Below are positions 1-7,618 of a DNA stretch of 18,249 nt, in pieces. Source of the DNA: DATLBA01 sp035527275 (lineage in GTDB: Bacteria; Planctomycetota; Phycisphaerae; FEN-1346); the NCBI GenBank assembly GCA_035527275.1, contig DATLBA010000064.1, forward strand, positions 1 to 18,249. The letters are read 5' to 3'. Both the position numbers and the translations under genes were made by a program. Each line of letters opens with the position of its first letter. Position 1 is the stretch's first letter. Under the pieces are notes generated by a model. That model ran no database searches, was not told where the DNA came from, and was given only the letters and a program-made list of their open reading frames with translations.

Positions 1-671
1 TGCGGCATGAGGCCGAGGATGCGGCCGGTCGGGTCGCAGAGGCCGGCCACGTCGTCCACCGATCCGTTCGGGTTCCAGGGGTAGCCGGCGCCGGGTTTTC
101 CATCGGGGCCGACATAGCGGAGAGCCACGAGGCCGGCGCGCTCCAACTTCTCCAGGGGCATCCCGTCGCCGGGAACGAACTTGCCCTCGGCATGAGCGAC
201 GGGAAAGTAGAGTTCCTCGCCCTTCTTGAGAAACACGCAGCGGTCGGTCTCGACGCGCAGGTGCGTCCAGCGATCCTCGAAGCGTCCGGAGTCGTTGCTC
301 GTCAGCGTCGCGGACTGAGTAAGTGTCAGGGCGCCATCCTTGGAACCCGGCAACAGGCCGCACTTGACCAGGACCTGGAATCCGTTGCAGATGCCGAGGA
401 CGAGCCGGTCCTTTTGCAGGAAGTCGTGGATAATCTCCGCCAGGTGGTGGACCAGTTGGTTGGCGAAGATTTTGCCGGCGGAGATGTCGTCGCCGTAACT
501 GAAGCCGCCGGGTATGGTGAGAATTTGATACGCCGCCAGCGTTTTCGGGTCCTCAATCAGGCGGTTGATGTGGATGCGGTCGGCGCGGGCGCCCGCCTGT
601 TCCCAGGCGAACTGGGTCTCGAAGTCGCAGTTGGTTCCGGCGGTTCGCAAAACTAACGCGCGAACGGGCAT
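1..671 (-). CDS. purQ: Phosphoribosylformylglycinamidine synthase, glutaminase subunit PurQ (partial, C-terminus missing)
   Basis: This subunit hydrolyses glutamine and passes ammonia to PurL for the fourth step of IMP synthesis (FGAR to FGAM), in the cytosol. The translation from the ATG at 671 begins MPVRALVLRTAGTNCD. It contains the class I amidotransferase features PGGFSYGDD and the nucleophile elbow GICNGFQ, whose Cys is the expected catalytic residue, and later PVAHAEGKF with the expected His region. About 223 residues are visible; the family is usually 220-300, so the end, including the final part of the His/Glu catalytic region, lies beyond the left edge. GGGAG sits 5 bases before the ATG and supports this start. 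The gene follows purL by 45 bases on the same strand, so the two enzyme subunits are very probably co-transcribed. No frameshift is visible. Confidence 0.95.
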   Translation of the reverse strand, partial: MPVRALVLRTAGTNCDFETQFAWEQAGARADRIHINRLIEDPKTLAAYQILTIPGGFSYGDDISAGKIFANQLVHHLAEIIHDFLQKDRLVLGICNGFQVLVKCGLLPGSKDGALTLTQSATLTSNDSGRFEDRWTHLRVETDRCVFLKKGEELYFPVAHAEGKFVPGDGMPLEKLERAGLVALRYVGPDGKPGAGYPWNPNGSVDDVAGLCDPTGRILGLMP

Positions 672-692
672 AGTCGCTCCCGAATCATTCAC

Positions 693-708
693 GCCCGCCA
701 AGGCGGGC
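693..708 (-). repeat. Intercistronic hairpin between purL and purQ
   Basis: GCCCGCC and GGCGGGC form a perfect 7-base inverted repeat around an AA centre. It fills the middle of the 45-base spacer after the purL stop. On the transcribed strand it is preceded by GTTTAGCC. A very similar element in the same orientation lies at 16396-16410 between two other minus-strand genes, so this looks like a small dispersed palindromic repeat rather than a gene-specific signal. A role in mRNA stability is possible but unproven. Confidence 0.55.
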
Positions 709-716
709 GGCTAAAC

Positions 717-3599
717 TTACCACGCGAGGGGGGCCTTCCACGCGTTCCGCATCCGAGCGCAGGCGGCGTCGATGACCGTCTTGCCGCCCGTTCCGGTCAC
801 GACGAGGCGACCCGAGTCGGTGACCTCACCGATGCAGGCGCAAGGCAGGCCGTCGAAACGTTTCTCGAATTCGGCTGCACGCCCCACAGCGACCTCAACG
901 AGGAACCGCGTCTGCGACTCGCTGAAAAGGATGCGGCCATTGTCTTCGAGGCCCGCCTCCCGCGGGACGGTGTCGAGGGCAACCTGGAGGCCGAGATCGG
1001 CGGCGAAGGCCATCTCGGCTGCGGCGACGGCCAGACCACCCTCCGAAAGGTCGTGGCAGGCCCGCACGCACCCGGACGTGATGGCCCGATGCACGGCCGC
1101 AAAGATGCGCGGGGCCAGACCTGTGTCCACGCGCGGAACCGTCCTGCCGATGGCGGAGCGCAACGCATACCAGTGCGAGCCGCCCAGTTCGTTCTTCGTC
1201 AGGCCCACCAGGTAAACCGGGTTGCCCGACTCCTTGAGGTCCATGGTGACGCACCGGCGGATGTCGTCCACAATGGCCATGGCGCTAATCAAAAGTGTGG
1301 GCGGGATGGCGATGGTTTCAGAGCCGGTCGCAAACTCGTTGTTGAGGCTGTCCTTGCCGCTCACGAACGGCGTGCCGAAGGCAACGGCCACGTCGTAGCA
1401 CGCCTTGGCCGCAAGGACCAGAGCGCCGAGACGGTCGGGCTTGTCGCAATTGCCCCAGCAGAAGTTGTCGAGCAGGGCGATGCGGTCCGGCCGGCCGCCC
1501 ACGGCCACGACGTTGCGGACGGCCTCGTCGATGCCGGCGGCAGCCATCCAGTAGGGGTCCACGTCGCCGTATTTCGGGTTCATGCCGCACGCGACGGCCA
1601 GGCCTTTCGTCGAGCCGAGAAGGGGGGTGATGACACACGCGTCGCCGGGCCCATCCTCGCGGACGCCGACAAGGGGCTTGACGACCGTCTGGCCCTGAAC
1701 CTCGTGGTCATACTGGCGGATGACCCACTCCTTGGAGCAGACGTTCCAACTGCCGAGGATCTTGAGCAGGTCCTCGGTGTAATCCGCCTGGGGTTTCACC
1801 TCCGGTTCGGGGTGGTCGGGCGGCGTCCATTCGGCCGTGCGTTCGAAGCGCGGCAGACCGTTGTGGAGGAACTCCATGGCGAGGTCACAGACGAGGTTGC
1901 CGTTGTAGCGGATGCGTAGGAGCCCTGTGTCGGTGAACTCGCCGACGACGGTGGCCTCGACGTCTTCGGACTCGAACAGGGCGAGCAACTCGTCCACCTT
2001 CTCCGGCTCGACGGCCAGGACCATCCGTTCCTGGGCCTCGGAGATCCAGATCTCGGTGTAGGAGAGGCCCTGGTACTTCAGGGGAACGCGTTCCAGATAG
2101 ACCTCGGCGCCGAGATGTTCACCCATTTCGCCGACGGCGCTCGAGAGGCCACCCGCGCCGCAGTCGGTGATGGCTGAATACAGGCCGCGGTCGCGCGCCA
2201 CCAGGAGCGTATCGACCATTTTCTTTTCGATAATGGGGTTGCCGATTTGGACGGCGTGGCTGAACGTTTCGCCGGTCGTGTGCGTCAGTTCGCCGGAGGA
2301 AAAGGTGGCGCCGTGGATGCCGTCGCGCCCGGTGCGCCCGCCGACGAGGACGATTTTGTGGCCGCTCCTGGGATGCTTGAAACATTTGTCTCGCGGAATG
2401 AGGCCGAGGTTGCCGCAGTAAACGAGGCAGTTGCCCAGGTAGCGTTCGTCGAAATAGAGTGCCCCGTTGGCGGTGGGGATGCCCATTCGGTTTCCGTAAT
2501 CGCGGACGCCCGCCACGACGCCGCGCATCAGCCGCCGCGGATGCAGGACGCCGGGCGGCAGACGGTCGGCGGGATAGTCGGGCGGGGCGAAGCAGAAAAT
2601 GTCCGTGTTCAGAATGGGCTTGGCGCCGAGACCGGTTCCGAGCGGATCGCGAATCACGCCGCCTATCCCCGTGGCCGCGCCGCCGTAGGGCTCGAGCGCG
2701 CTCGGATGGTTGTGCGTTTCGACCTTGAAGCACACACACCATCGGCCGTCGAAATCGATGACGCCGGCGTTATCCTCAAAGACCGAGACGCACCACGGCC
2801 GGTCAAGTTCCTTCGTCGCGCGAAAGACCGTGTTCCCCAGAAGGTTGTCGATGGTTTCCTCGCGCGGCTCGCCATTTCGGCGCGAGAAGCGGATGAGGCC
2901 TTTCAGGGTCTTATGGACGCAGTGCTCGGACCAGGTCTGGGCCAGGGTTTCGAGTTCGACGTCCGTCGGGTCGCGGCCGAGGGAGCGGAAGTGTTCCCGG
3001 ATGGCCCGCATCTCGCTGCGCTTGAGGAAGAGGCCGCCCTCGCGGCTGATTTGCGCGAGCGCCTCGTCGTCCGCCTCGCACAGGGGAACGGTGACGACGC
3101 GGAACTCATAGGGAGCCGCCTCACGAAGGACCGACGCGGGGTCGTCCACGTATTCGATATCCTCGATAACATCGTTGGCGAGAAGATTGGAGGCTATCCG
3201 TCCGAGATCCGCGTCCGAAGGGGCGCCGGAAAAGTAATACTTTCGTGCCGTGCGGCAGCGGCGCGCCTCAAGACCCATGTCGGCCACCGCCTGGAGCGCG
3301 CTGTCGGCGACCGGGTCCATCACGCCGGGCTTGCGCCGCACCACCACGACGGGGCGCGAATCCTGTGGTTTGCTCTCGCCGTCGGAGATCACATACTGCT
3401 CCACGACCGGGTCGGCCAAGAGTTCGGCGGCGATGCGGCGGACGTCGGCGGCAGAGGCGGAGGTGTCAAGGTAAAACAGGCGAGCCGACTCCACTGCGGT
3501 CACCGACTCGATGCCGAGGTCGCGGATTGCGCGGAGGACCTCTTCGCCGTGGACGTCGCGGGCGCGCCGGCCCCAGCGGATCTCGACCTCCCAGATCAT
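717..3599 (-). CDS. purL: Phosphoribosylformylglycinamidine synthase, synthetase subunit PurL with two N-terminal PurS-like domains
   Basis: This is the ATP-dependent subunit that converts FGAR to FGAM with ammonia from PurQ. At 960 residues it lies between small PurL (about 600-750) and the large fused enzyme (about 1300, which carries its own glutaminase). Residues 1-73 and 84-152 both read as PurS-like modules: they share an A-L/V-x-A-x-x-D-M/L-G-L/I-E helix, an aromatic pair and an S-x-AD-x-x-RIA-x-x-LLA helix, and the second has the typical KPGVMDP opening. Catalytic PurL follows with AQTWSEHCVHKT (220-231), the substrate motif ETHNHPS (294-300), GNRMGIPTANGA (369-380) and a later SGKDSLNNEF. 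The ATG is coupled to tyrA by an ATGA overlap at 3596-3599. No separate purS is seen, so the fusion probably supplies that function. Confidence 0.96.
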   Translation of the reverse strand: MIWEVEIRWGRRARDVHGEEVLRAIRDLGIESVTAVESARLFYLDTSASAADVRRIAAELLADPVVEQYVISDGESKPQDSRPVVVVRRKPGVMDPVADSALQAVADMGLEARRCRTARKYYFSGAPSDADLGRIASNLLANDVIEDIEYVDDPASVLREAAPYEFRVVTVPLCEADDEALAQISREGGLFLKRSEMRAIREHFRSLGRDPTDVELETLAQTWSEHCVHKTLKGLIRFSRRNGEPREETIDNLLGNTVFRATKELDRPWCVSVFEDNAGVIDFDGRWCVCFKVETHNHPSALEPYGGAATGIGGVIRDPLGTGLGAKPILNTDIFCFAPPDYPADRLPPGVLHPRRLMRGVVAGVRDYGNRMGIPTANGALYFDERYLGNCLVYCGNLGLIPRDKCFKHPRSGHKIVLVGGRTGRDGIHGATFSSGELTHTTGETFSHAVQIGNPIIEKKMVDTLLVARDRGLYSAITDCGAGGLSSAVGEMGEHLGAEVYLERVPLKYQGLSYTEIWISEAQERMVLAVEPEKVDELLALFESEDVEATVVGEFTDTGLLRIRYNGNLVCDLAMEFLHNGLPRFERTAEWTPPDHPEPEVKPQADYTEDLLKILGSWNVCSKEWVIRQYDHEVQGQTVVKPLVGVREDGPGDACVITPLLGSTKGLAVACGMNPKYGDVDPYWMAAAGIDEAVRNVVAVGGRPDRIALLDNFCWGNCDKPDRLGALVLAAKACYDVAVAFGTPFVSGKDSLNNEFATGSETIAIPPTLLISAMAIVDDIRRCVTMDLKESGNPVYLVGLTKNELGGSHWYALRSAIGRTVPRVDTGLAPRIFAAVHRAITSGCVRACHDLSEGGLAVAAAEMAFAADLGLQVALDTVPREAGLEDNGRILFSESQTRFLVEVAVGRAAEFEKRFDGLPCACIGEVTDSGRLVVTGTGGKTVIDAACARMRNAWKAPLAW

Positions 3600-4462
3600 G
3601 GCGCGCGGCCTTTCGTTTCGCCCAGGAGACGGTCGCGCCGCTGCTTGGCCTGAGCCAGGAGCGCCTCGACGCGTTCGGCGTCACCTTTGCGGAGGGCGGC
3701 GCGGAAGGCGGCCAGGATGCCCTGGGTGCGTTCGACGGCCGCGCCCACCTCCGACGCGTTGCTCATCAGGATGTCGCGCCACAGGACGGGTTCGCCGCTG
3801 GCGACGCGCGTCGTATCCGCCCAGCCGGGCCCCACGAGGGTTTCCGCCTCGGCGCTCATGGCTTGGACGATGACCGAGGCCAGGACGTGCGGCAAGTGGC
3901 TGACCTCGGCCAGCAGCCGATCGTGGGCTTCGGGCGAAAGCGATCGAACCTCCATCCCCAGGGCGCGCCACATGGCCATGACGCGCTCGGCGGCCTCCGG
4001 CGGCGTGCGTGCGGTGGGCGTAACGACGCAGGTGGCGCCGCGGAACAGGTCCTCGCGGGCATGAGCCACGCCGCGCCGCTCGCTGCCGGCGATCGGGTGG
4101 CATCCGACGAAGGCGCATCCGTCGGGCACAAGCGGTTCGAGGTTGGCGACGACGCAGGCCTTCGTGCTCCCGACGTCGATGACGACCGCGCCCGGCTCGA
4201 GGGCGGGGGCGGCCTCTTTCAGTTTCTCGGCGAACGTTCCAACGGGCGTGGCCAGGACGACAAGGTCGCTTCCTCGAACGCCCGCAGCGGCGTCAAAGGT
4301 AGTCTCGTCGCACGCCCCGCGCGACCGCGCGGCGTCGAGACTTGCCTGCCGGCGGCCCACGCCGACCACGCGGCGCGCCAGGCCCGCCTTTTTCAAGGCC
4401 AGGCCCAGACTGCCGCCTATCAGGCCAACCCCGATAATCGTTACCTGGTTCCAAGGCGTCAT
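3596..4462 (-). CDS. tyrA: Prephenate dehydrogenase (TyrA family)
   Basis: Prephenate (or arogenate) dehydrogenase performs the NAD(P)-dependent oxidative decarboxylation that leads to tyrosine. The 288-residue product opens with a Rossmann dinucleotide loop GVGLIGGS (11-18). It then has DVGSTK (96-101), the substrate/catalytic region HPIAGSE (122-128) and the family signature SHLPH (188-192). The length matches a monofunctional enzyme; no chorismate mutase or ACT domain is attached. Whether prephenate or arogenate is preferred cannot be read from this. The ATG at 4462 has no strong Shine-Dalgarno, and a promoter-like pair lies about 50 bases upstream. The last codon overlaps the purL start, so tyrA leads a tyrA-purL-purQ transcript that mixes aromatic and purine synthesis. 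Confidence 0.93.
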   Translation of the reverse strand: MTPWNQVTIIGVGLIGGSLGLALKKAGLARRVVGVGRRQASLDAARSRGACDETTFDAAAGVRGSDLVVLATPVGTFAEKLKEAAPALEPGAVVIDVGSTKACVVANLEPLVPDGCAFVGCHPIAGSERRGVAHAREDLFRGATCVVTPTARTPPEAAERVMAMWRALGMEVRSLSPEAHDRLLAEVSHLPHVLASVIVQAMSAEAETLVGPGWADTTRVASGEPVLWRDILMSNASEVGAAVERTQGILAAFRAALRKGDAERVEALLAQAKQRRDRLLGETKGRAP

Positions 4463-4514
4463 GTGCGGGAGCGGATACGGAAGCCCTCAAAGGCAAACCA
4501 CGACGATCAGCCCC

Positions 4515-4542
4515 ACTTTAGGCGCCAGCCAAGGGGGGTCAA
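4515..4542 (-). promoter_or_regulatory. Candidate sigma70 promoter for tyrA-purL-purQ
   Basis: On the minus strand TTGACC (4542-4537) is followed after 16 bases by TAAAGT (4520-4515). That is five of six and four of six matches to consensus. Transcription would start near 4508 and leave a leader of about 45 bases before tyrA. It is placed back to back with the kinase promoter. Confidence 0.5.
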
Positions 4543-4554
4543 CAGATTTTTGGG

Positions 4555-4583
4555 TTGCCGACCGCGAACCCGGCCGTTATCAT
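4555..4583 (+). promoter_or_regulatory. Candidate promoter for the kinase-accA transcript
   Basis: TTGCCG (4555-4560), a 17-base spacer and TATCAT (4578-4583) give a good -10 and a weak -35. The start would be near 4590, about 105 bases before the kinase ATG. The -10 overlaps one arm of the inverted repeat GTTATC/GATAAC. Confidence 0.4.
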
Positions 4584-4608
4584 TCATTGCTCCGGAACAG
4601 ACGATAAC
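4576..4608. promoter_or_regulatory. Inverted repeat GTTATC...GATAAC over the kinase promoter
   Basis: GTTATC (4576-4581) and GATAAC (4603-4608) are perfect 6-base inverted arms separated by 21 bases. The first arm overlaps the proposed -10 and the second lies in the early leader. It could be an operator pair or a weak hairpin. Arms this short can arise by chance. Confidence 0.25.
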
Positions 4609-4694
4609 AGCCGTGCGGCCGCCCTCGTGGAGGGATAGAGGTTCAGTCCACCTCAGGCGGACGCCCGCAACGTCCTCCAGCCCTATCGACAGCC

Positions 4695-5546
4695 ATGGCG
4701 GAAACCATAGACGGATTTCAAGTCATACGGAAGGTGGCCGACTCCCAAAGCGCCGAGATCTTTCTCGCGAAGCGCACGGCGGGAAGGGGACGGGGAAAAG
4801 AGTACGCCCTGAAGGTCCTGCGGCCCGCGTTCGCAGATGACCTGCTCTACCACGAATACCTCGAAAACGAATACCGCATCTGTTCGGCCTTGAATCACCC
4901 GAACCTCATCCGGGTTCACGAGGTGGTGCTGGATAGCAAACGGCCGCACCTCGTCATGGATTACGTGCCGGGACAGAGCCTTCGAGACTGCCTGGCCCGT
5001 GAGCGACCGAACATCTCAGCGGCATTGTCGTGGCTGGTGGAGGTGGCGGACGGTTTGAATTATTTTCACGATCAAGGCTACGTGCACCGCGACGTCAAGT
5101 CGCAGAACATCATCATTGCCGAAGGAAGCCCTGTGCGCGTGATTGACTTCGCCCTTGCCCGCCGGCAGGACACGACCCTCAGCCAGCGCCTGATGAGCCG
5201 CCTGTTTGAACGCCGCCGGCCGGGTACGTGGTCCTACATGTCGCCGGAACAGATCCTGAACGAGCCCCTCACCGGCCAGTCGGACGTTTACGGTCTTGGC
5301 GTGACCCTGTATGAGTGTCTCACGGGGCGGATGCCGTTTACAGCCGAAGACCCGCGGGACCTGCTCCGGCAGCATCTGTGGGCGGCGGCGCCGTCGCCGC
5401 GGATGTTGCGGCCGGAGGTGCCCATCGAACTGGACGACTTTGTCCGGGCGATGCTGGCGAAGGACCCCCTTGACCGCCCCCACGGGATGGAGTATCTGAG
5501 TGGAAAGTTGCGGGCCTTTTCAGCCGCCTGCAACGATATCGACTAG
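4695..5546 (+). CDS. Hanks-type serine/threonine protein kinase, soluble, with DFA instead of DFG
   Basis: This is a 283-residue kinase domain with no transmembrane segment and no extra sensor domain, so it is probably cytosolic. Visible subdomains are the ATP lysine in YALKVL (K40), the helix-C glutamate (E59) before NHPN, HRDVKSQN (131-138) with catalytic D133 and N138, D151 in the metal-binding IDFALAR, the APE-like MSPEQ, and SDVYGLGVTLYE. Two departures from the norm are clear: DFG reads DFA, and the glycine-rich loop (about 14-24) has no glycines. The catalytic Lys, Asp, Asn and metal Asp are kept, so activity is likely but not certain. accA starts 22 bases after its stop, which suggests co-transcription. 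The substrate is unknown. Confidence 0.92.
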   Translation: MAETIDGFQVIRKVADSQSAEIFLAKRTAGRGRGKEYALKVLRPAFADDLLYHEYLENEYRICSALNHPNLIRVHEVVLDSKRPHLVMDYVPGQSLRDCLARERPNISAALSWLVEVADGLNYFHDQGYVHRDVKSQNIIIAEGSPVRVIDFALARRQDTTLSQRLMSRLFERRRPGTWSYMSPEQILNEPLTGQSDVYGLGVTLYECLTGRMPFTAEDPRDLLRQHLWAAAPSPRMLRPEVPIELDDFVRAMLAKDPLDRPHGMEYLSGKLRAFSAACNDID

Positions 5547-5568
5547 CCCGCCGTAAGCAGGAAAAGCC

Positions 5569-6555
5569 ATGGCTCGCGTCTGTCTCGAATTCGAAAAGCC
5601 GTTCGCGAAACTGGAGGAGCAAATCCGCCGGCTCGAGGACGAACAGCGCAAGCGCGGCGTGGACCTGAGCGCCGAAATTCGCGACATCCGCAAAACCCTT
5701 CTCGCGATGATCCGAAAGAAGTATGCCTCGCTCACGCCCTGGGAGGTCGTCCAGGTGGCGCGGCATCCCGAAAGGCCCCAAACCCTGGATTACCTTGAGG
5801 CGTTCGTCTCCGAGTTCAAAGAATTGCACGGCGACCGCTATTTTCGGGACGACCGGGCCATCGTCTGCGGCTTCGGGCGAATCGCCGGCGAAAAGGTCAT
5901 GATCATCGGCCACAACAAGGGGCGGAACACGCGCGAGAAGGTCGCCTGTTTCTTCGGGTGTGCCCATCCCGAAGGGTACCGCAAGGCCCTCCGCTGCATG
6001 CGTCTGGCGGAAAAGTTCGGCCTGCCGGTCATCTCGTTCATTGACACGCAGGGGGCCTATCCGGGTATCGGGGCGGAGGAGCGCGGCGTGGCCGAGGCTA
6101 TTGCGGTCAACCTGCGCGAAATGGCACGCCTGAAGGCGCCGATCATCGGCGCGATTGTCGGGGAGGGCGCCTCCGGCGGATACATAGGCATCGGCGTGGC
6201 GGACCGCCTCATGATGCTTCAGTTCGCCTACCTCAGCGTCATCACGCCGGAGGGATGCGCGGCGATTCTGTGGCGGACGGTCGAAAGGGCCGAGGAGGCG
6301 GCCGGCGCGCTCCGCCTGACGGCCGAAGACGCCAAGACCTTCGGCGTCATTGACGACATCGTGCCGGAGCCGCTCGGCGGCGCCCACCGCAGTCCGCGCG
6401 AAATGGCCATCACGCTGGAACGCCGCATCGGCCGGTACCTGCGCGAGTTGAAGCAAATCCCCGCCGATGAACTCCTCGCCCGGCGCTACGAGAAACTCCG
6501 TCACGTCGGCGTTGTGGTGGAAGCGGCCGCAGGGTCGGTGACCGCCCGTTCCTGA
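5569..6555 (+). CDS. accA: Acetyl-CoA carboxylase carboxyltransferase subunit alpha
   Basis: AccA pairs with AccD to move the carboxyl group from carboxybiotin to acetyl-CoA, giving malonyl-CoA for fatty acid synthesis. The 328 residues match the usual length (E. coli about 319). The N-terminal helical region FEKPFAKLEEQI is followed by HPERPQTLDYL, GDRYFRDDRAIV, DTQGAYPGIGAE (159-170) and GEGASGG (198-204). The glycine-rich turns are typical of the crotonase-like fold that holds the acyl-CoA. AGGAAA lies shortly before the ATG. accD, accB and accC are not in this window. The gene sits between a protein kinase and an exported thioredoxin-like protein, both on the same strand. Confidence 0.96.
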   Translation: MARVCLEFEKPFAKLEEQIRRLEDEQRKRGVDLSAEIRDIRKTLLAMIRKKYASLTPWEVVQVARHPERPQTLDYLEAFVSEFKELHGDRYFRDDRAIVCGFGRIAGEKVMIIGHNKGRNTREKVACFFGCAHPEGYRKALRCMRLAEKFGLPVISFIDTQGAYPGIGAEERGVAEAIAVNLREMARLKAPIIGAIVGEGASGGYIGIGVADRLMMLQFAYLSVITPEGCAAILWRTVERAEEAAGALRLTAEDAKTFGVIDDIVPEPLGGAHRSPREMAITLERRIGRYLRELKQIPADELLARRYEKLRHVGVVVEAAAGSVTARS

Positions 6556-6601
6556 GAGGCCGCAGGCCGAAGGAGCGCGTTTCAAGCAGGGAGGTTCCTT
6601 C

Positions 6602-7594
6602 ATGCCCCGCCGCAGGATAGGGTTCCTGGGTTTTGCCGCCGTCTGTGCCCTGGCAGTCAGCCTTCCCAATGGGGCGCTGCGCGGCGGCGAAGCGTCGCCG
6701 GCGGAAGAGGCGGAACCGGTCGAAGCGGAAACGACGGAGCTGGAACCCGAAGCGCCCCGGATTCAGCCGGACTGGCGGAGCGACTTCGAGTCGGCCCTCA
6801 AGGAAGCCGCCGCCTCCGACCGTGTCATCCTCATCTACTTCCGCGCCGACTGGTCCCAGCCGTGCGACTGGGTGGACCGCGGCTCGTTCGGCAAGAAAAA
6901 GATGGTGACATACATCTCGCGATACTTTATTCCGCTTCGCGTCGATGACACCGAGGAAACCAGCCCGCTGAGCCGGCGGTATGGAATCCGCGTCTATCCG
7001 ACCGTTCTGTTCCTGAGCCCGGCCGGGGAACCGCTTCATATGGTGCTCGGCCCGCGCATGCCGCGCCAGTTCTACGACATCATGGAGAAGGTGCGCATGT
7101 TGCCAGGACTCATCCAGGCTCAGAAGGCTTCGCCCGACGACCTGGAAGCCAACTTCTCGCCGGGCATGGCCTTTGCCGACCTCAACCAGTTGCGCCGCGC
7201 GGCGCCTTTCTTGAAGCGCGCGGCCGAACTGGACCCGGAGAACAAGCACGGCCGCCGGGACAAGGCAGAACTGCTCCTTGCGATGGCGCCGCTTGAAGAC
7301 GGCGATTCGGCCCGGGTCCTGGAGAACCTCGACGCCTACATGGCCCGGTTCGGGGGGAGCGCCGAGATTCCCGTGGCCATTTACTGGAAAGGCACGGTGC
7401 TGTATCGCGACGGGCGGCTTGAGGAGGCCCGCAACGTGTTCGAGCGCCTCCAAAAGGAGTTCCCCACGCACGCGATGACCTACAAGGCCGATAAGGCCAT
7501 TGCCGCCATCGACACCCGCCTCCGAGCGCGCGAGGTTGAAAAGCACCGGGGCGAAAACTATAATCAGGAAAAAGAGATGGAACCGGAAGGCTGA
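6602..7594 (+). CDS. Exported thioredoxin-like protein with C-terminal TPR region
   Basis: The 330-residue product begins with a basic MPRRR and a hydrophobic stretch (7-21), so it is likely exported by Sec, and then has an acidic low-complexity linker (about 30-52). Residues about 57-160 resemble the thioredoxin_7 type fold: VILIYFRADWSQPC, then YGIRVYPTVLFL with the expected cis-proline P133. The active site reads S-Q-P-C (85-88), so only the second cysteine of CxxC is present and classical dithiol exchange is unlikely. From about 165 the sequence is helical, with TPR-like pieces (RRAAPFLKRAAELDPENKHG and YRDGRLEEARNVFERLQKEF). GGGAGG precedes the ATG by 7 bases. A scaffold or chaperone-like role in the periplasm is inference. 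Confidence 0.82.
   Translation: MPRRRIGFLGFAAVCALAVSLPNGALRGGEASPAEEAEPVEAETTELEPEAPRIQPDWRSDFESALKEAAASDRVILIYFRADWSQPCDWVDRGSFGKKKMVTYISRYFIPLRVDDTEETSPLSRRYGIRVYPTVLFLSPAGEPLHMVLGPRMPRQFYDIMEKVRMLPGLIQAQKASPDDLEANFSPGMAFADLNQLRRAAPFLKRAAELDPENKHGRRDKAELLLAMAPLEDGDSARVLENLDAYMARFGGSAEIPVAIYWKGTVLYRDGRLEEARNVFERLQKEFPTHAMTYKADKAIAAIDTRLRAREVEKHRGENYNQEKEMEPEG
7536..7564 (+). promoter_or_regulatory. Near-consensus sigma70 promoter for the toxin-antitoxin pair, inside the preceding gene
   Basis: TTGAAA (7536-7541), a 17-base spacer and a perfect TATAAT (7559-7564) form the best promoter in the window. It lies within the last 60 bases of the thioredoxin-like gene. The start would be near 7571, about 48 bases before the DUF433 ATG. 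It gives the pair its own transcription, as expected for a toxin-antitoxin operon. Confidence 0.65.
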
Positions 7595-7602
7595 CGGCTT
7601 GC

Positions 7603-7610
7603 GAGGAGGT
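7603..7610 (+). promoter_or_regulatory. Strong Shine-Dalgarno for the DUF433 gene
   Basis: GAGGAGGT ends 8 bases before the ATG at 7619. It is much stronger than the site before the downstream toxin gene. Higher translation of the first gene is what an antitoxin usually needs. Confidence 0.6.
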
Positions 7611-7618
7611 GCGGTCCC

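Noticed and set aside
2247..4840. Long plus-strand open frames opposite purL and tyrA (468 and 531 codons)
   Set aside because: They overlap well-identified genes on the other strand, are dominated by Arg/Ala/Gly/Pro composition and have no family features.
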